Below are positions 62,611 through 64,000 of a stretch of 64,000 nucleotides of DNA, piece after piece. Each line of letters begins with the position of its first letter. The first letter of the stretch is position 1. The DNA lies in the NCBI RefSeq assembly GCF_009831575.1, contig NZ_WUUT01000005.1, positions 186,001 to 250,000 on the forward strand. The letters are read 5' to 3'. The translations under genes and the position numbers were made by a program. Below the pieces are notes generated by a model. That model worked only from the letters and a program-made list of their open reading frames with translations, was not told the origin of the DNA and did no database searches. This stretch comes from Halovenus carboxidivorans (GTDB lineage Archaea > Halobacteriota > Halobacteria > Halobacteriales > Haloarculaceae).

Positions 62611-63168
62611 ATGGGAAAAACAGACCGCCTCCTCCAGGACGCCCATCGACTTGGCCCCGCAGCGCCCGACGAAGAGTACGTCTACGGATCGTGTGCCCCC
62701 GGCTGGCACGCGGCAGCGGACCACGAGACCTGTATCCGCGAGTGGATCGAGGATATGCGGGCCGCAGGGATGGAACGGGTCTGCTGTCTCATCGCGGCGG
62801 CGGACGAGGAAGCCGAACAGGCCAACGTCGGGGTCTATCGCGAGGAGTTCGGAGCAGACCGCACGCTACACGCGTCGATTCCGACGGGGCGACTCGCCAC
62901 GCCGGAGCGACTGGGATCGGAGATTCTCCCCTTCCTCGAAGCCGGGAAGGCGAACGACGAACCGGTCGTCGTACACGGGTTGTCCGGCCTCGGCCGGACC
63001 GGGCAGGTACTGGCCGCGTGGCTGGCCTACGACCGCGGCTACCGACCCGAACGGGCCGTCCGGATCGTCCAAGAGTACGGCCGCGACCCCGTCGAAACCG
63101 TGAGGGACGGCCCGGCCAGCGAGGCCGATCTGTTCGAGGTGCTGGAGACGGTCCGCGAGCGGGCGTAA
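62611..63168 (+). CDS. Protein-tyrosine/dual-specificity phosphatase-like protein lacking the catalytic cysteine
   Basis: A 185-residue protein of the dual-specificity phosphatase fold. The P-loop reads VVVHGLSGLGRTGQVLAAW: arginine R129 and the GRTG segment are kept, but the nucleophilic cysteine expected after H122 is G123. The general-acid loop (HASIPTGRLATP) has T where relatives usually have D. It is probably a pseudophosphatase that binds phosphorylated ligands. A TATA-like element near 62585 supports ATG 62611. It lies just upstream of an HD phosphohydrolase. Confidence 0.85.
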   Translation: MGKTDRLLQDAHRLGPAAPDEEYVYGSCAPGWHAAADHETCIREWIEDMRAAGMERVCCLIAAADEEAEQANVGVYREEFGADRTLHASIPTGRLATPERLGSEILPFLEAGKANDEPVVVHGLSGLGRTGQVLAAWLAYDRGYRPERAVRIVQEYGRDPVETVRDGPASEADLFEVLETVRERA

Positions 63169-63206
63169 GTACCGAGCCTTTTCAATCAGTGGACAGTAGC
63201 AGTAGT

Positions 63207-64000
63207 ATGGCGACGATCAAGGACAGTGTCCACGATCACATCGAGATACACGGCGTGGCCGAACAGTTGCTCGATACCCCACCGGTACAGCGACTCCGCC
63301 GGATCGGTCAACTCGGGACGGTCGATCTGGTGTACCCCTCCGCGAACCACACGCGGTTCGAGCACAGCCTCGGCGTCTACCACCTCGCCGACCGCGCGCT
63401 CGATCACCTCGGAATCGAGGGCAAGCAGGCCGAGCGTGTTCGCAGCGCCGCGCTGCTGCACGACATCGGGCACTGTCCGTACAGCCACAACATCGAGGAG
63501 GTGCTCTACCGGTACACCGGCAAGTACCACGACGAGGTCCACGATCTGATCGACTCCGGGCCAGTCGCGCAGACGCTCACCGACGCGGGGCTGAACCCCG
63601 ACCGGATCGCCGACCTGATCTCCGGCGAGGGGGAACTCGGCCAGTTGGTCTCCGGCGAACTCGACGTCGACCGGATGGACTATCTCGTCCGCGACGCCCA
63701 CCACACCGGCGTCCCCTACGGCACCATCGACCACGAGCGACTGATCCGGGAACTCCGGTTCGTCGACGGCGAACTCGTCCTCGACGAGAACAACGTCCAG
63801 ACCGCCGAGAGCCTCCTGCTCGCACGCGCGCTGATGAACCCGACCGTCTACCAGCACCACGTCGCCCGAATCGCCAAGGCGATGCTCCGCCGCGGCGTCG
63901 AGCGCGTGCTAGCCGCCGACGCGGCCGACGCCGAATCCCTCCGACGGATGGACGATTACGATCTGCTGTCGACGCTTCGGGACTGCCCGGACAGCGGGGA
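63207..64000 (+). CDS. HD-domain phosphohydrolase (3' end outside window)
   Basis: At least 264 residues are present; the frame runs off the window. The metal site is visible as H-x14..HD-x..D: TRFEHSLGVYHLADRAL, LLHDIGHCPYSHNIEE and ELDVDRMDYLVRDA. This is the dNTPase/SAMHD1-like group of HD proteins; the natural substrate is uncertain. A T-rich element (63178-63187) is centred 25 bases before the ATG. Confidence 0.92.
   Translation, partial: MATIKDSVHDHIEIHGVAEQLLDTPPVQRLRRIGQLGTVDLVYPSANHTRFEHSLGVYHLADRALDHLGIEGKQAERVRSAALLHDIGHCPYSHNIEEVLYRYTGKYHDEVHDLIDSGPVAQTLTDAGLNPDRIADLISGEGELGQLVSGELDVDRMDYLVRDAHHTGVPYGTIDHERLIRELRFVDGELVLDENNVQTAESLLLARALMNPTVYQHHVARIAKAMLRRGVERVLAADAADAESLRRMDDYDLLSTLRDCPDSG

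Overview
The window is haloarchaeal chromosome (class Halobacteria). Evidence: acidic proteomes throughout, GC-rich codons, archaeal genes such as rpl37e, rps6e, LSm, NAC, MBF1 and TFS, archaellins, CheF chemotaxis proteins and a form III RuBisCO. Many genes are leaderless: a TATA element is centred about 26 bases before the start codon, and I used this spacing to choose several starts. Genus is not assigned.

Positions 1 to about 18,090 form an accessory, defence-type island ending at the 3' side of a tRNA-Val(CAC) gene. From the left it holds a McrBC-like restriction module whose two genes both carry lesions (an in-frame TAA inside an EVE domain of the McrB-like gene, and a one-base frameshift near the end of the McrC-like nuclease gene). 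Next come a convergent PD-(D/E)XK nuclease, two small membrane proteins in A/T-rich DNA, and a tightly overlapped three-gene operon resembling a split AddB plus an AddA-like helicase-nuclease. The island ends with an archaeal ATPase with a DUF234-type nuclease tail, a small conserved-looking protein, and a large adenine-N6 DNA methylase with no cognate nuclease beside it. The AddAB-like operon (6548-12956) is the best candidate for an unusual system.

Positions 18,092 to 29,530 are core genome: tRNA-Val, AlaX editing protein, PduO-type cobalamin adenosyltransferase, a Bat-type HTH regulator, succinate dehydrogenase (sdhCDBA), MBF1 with a histidine kinase, a purF / rpl37e / LSm cluster, and rps6e.

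Positions 29,600 to 41,400 concern motility: cheF1 and cheF2, a cheB-cheA-cheR-HEAT operon, cheW with a KaiC-like ATPase, a winged-helix regulator next to a small membrane protein, and three archaellin genes. Each archaellin gene has its own copy of one promoter, leader hairpin and 200-bp N-terminal cassette. No cheY, cheC, cheD or archaellum motor genes are present here.

Positions 41,500 to 64,000 are metabolic and housekeeping. They include form III RuBisCO with ribose-1,5-bisphosphate isomerase and a PfkB kinase (nucleoside-ribose salvage to 3-phosphoglycerate), geranylgeranyl reductase, pyrBI, a HerA-like ATPase, acyl-CoA dehydrogenase, NAC with TrmI, TFS, a molybdate/tungstate ABC transporter, an enoyl-CoA hydratase, a tyrosine-phosphatase-like protein that lacks its catalytic cysteine, and a partial HD phosphohydrolase cut by the window end.
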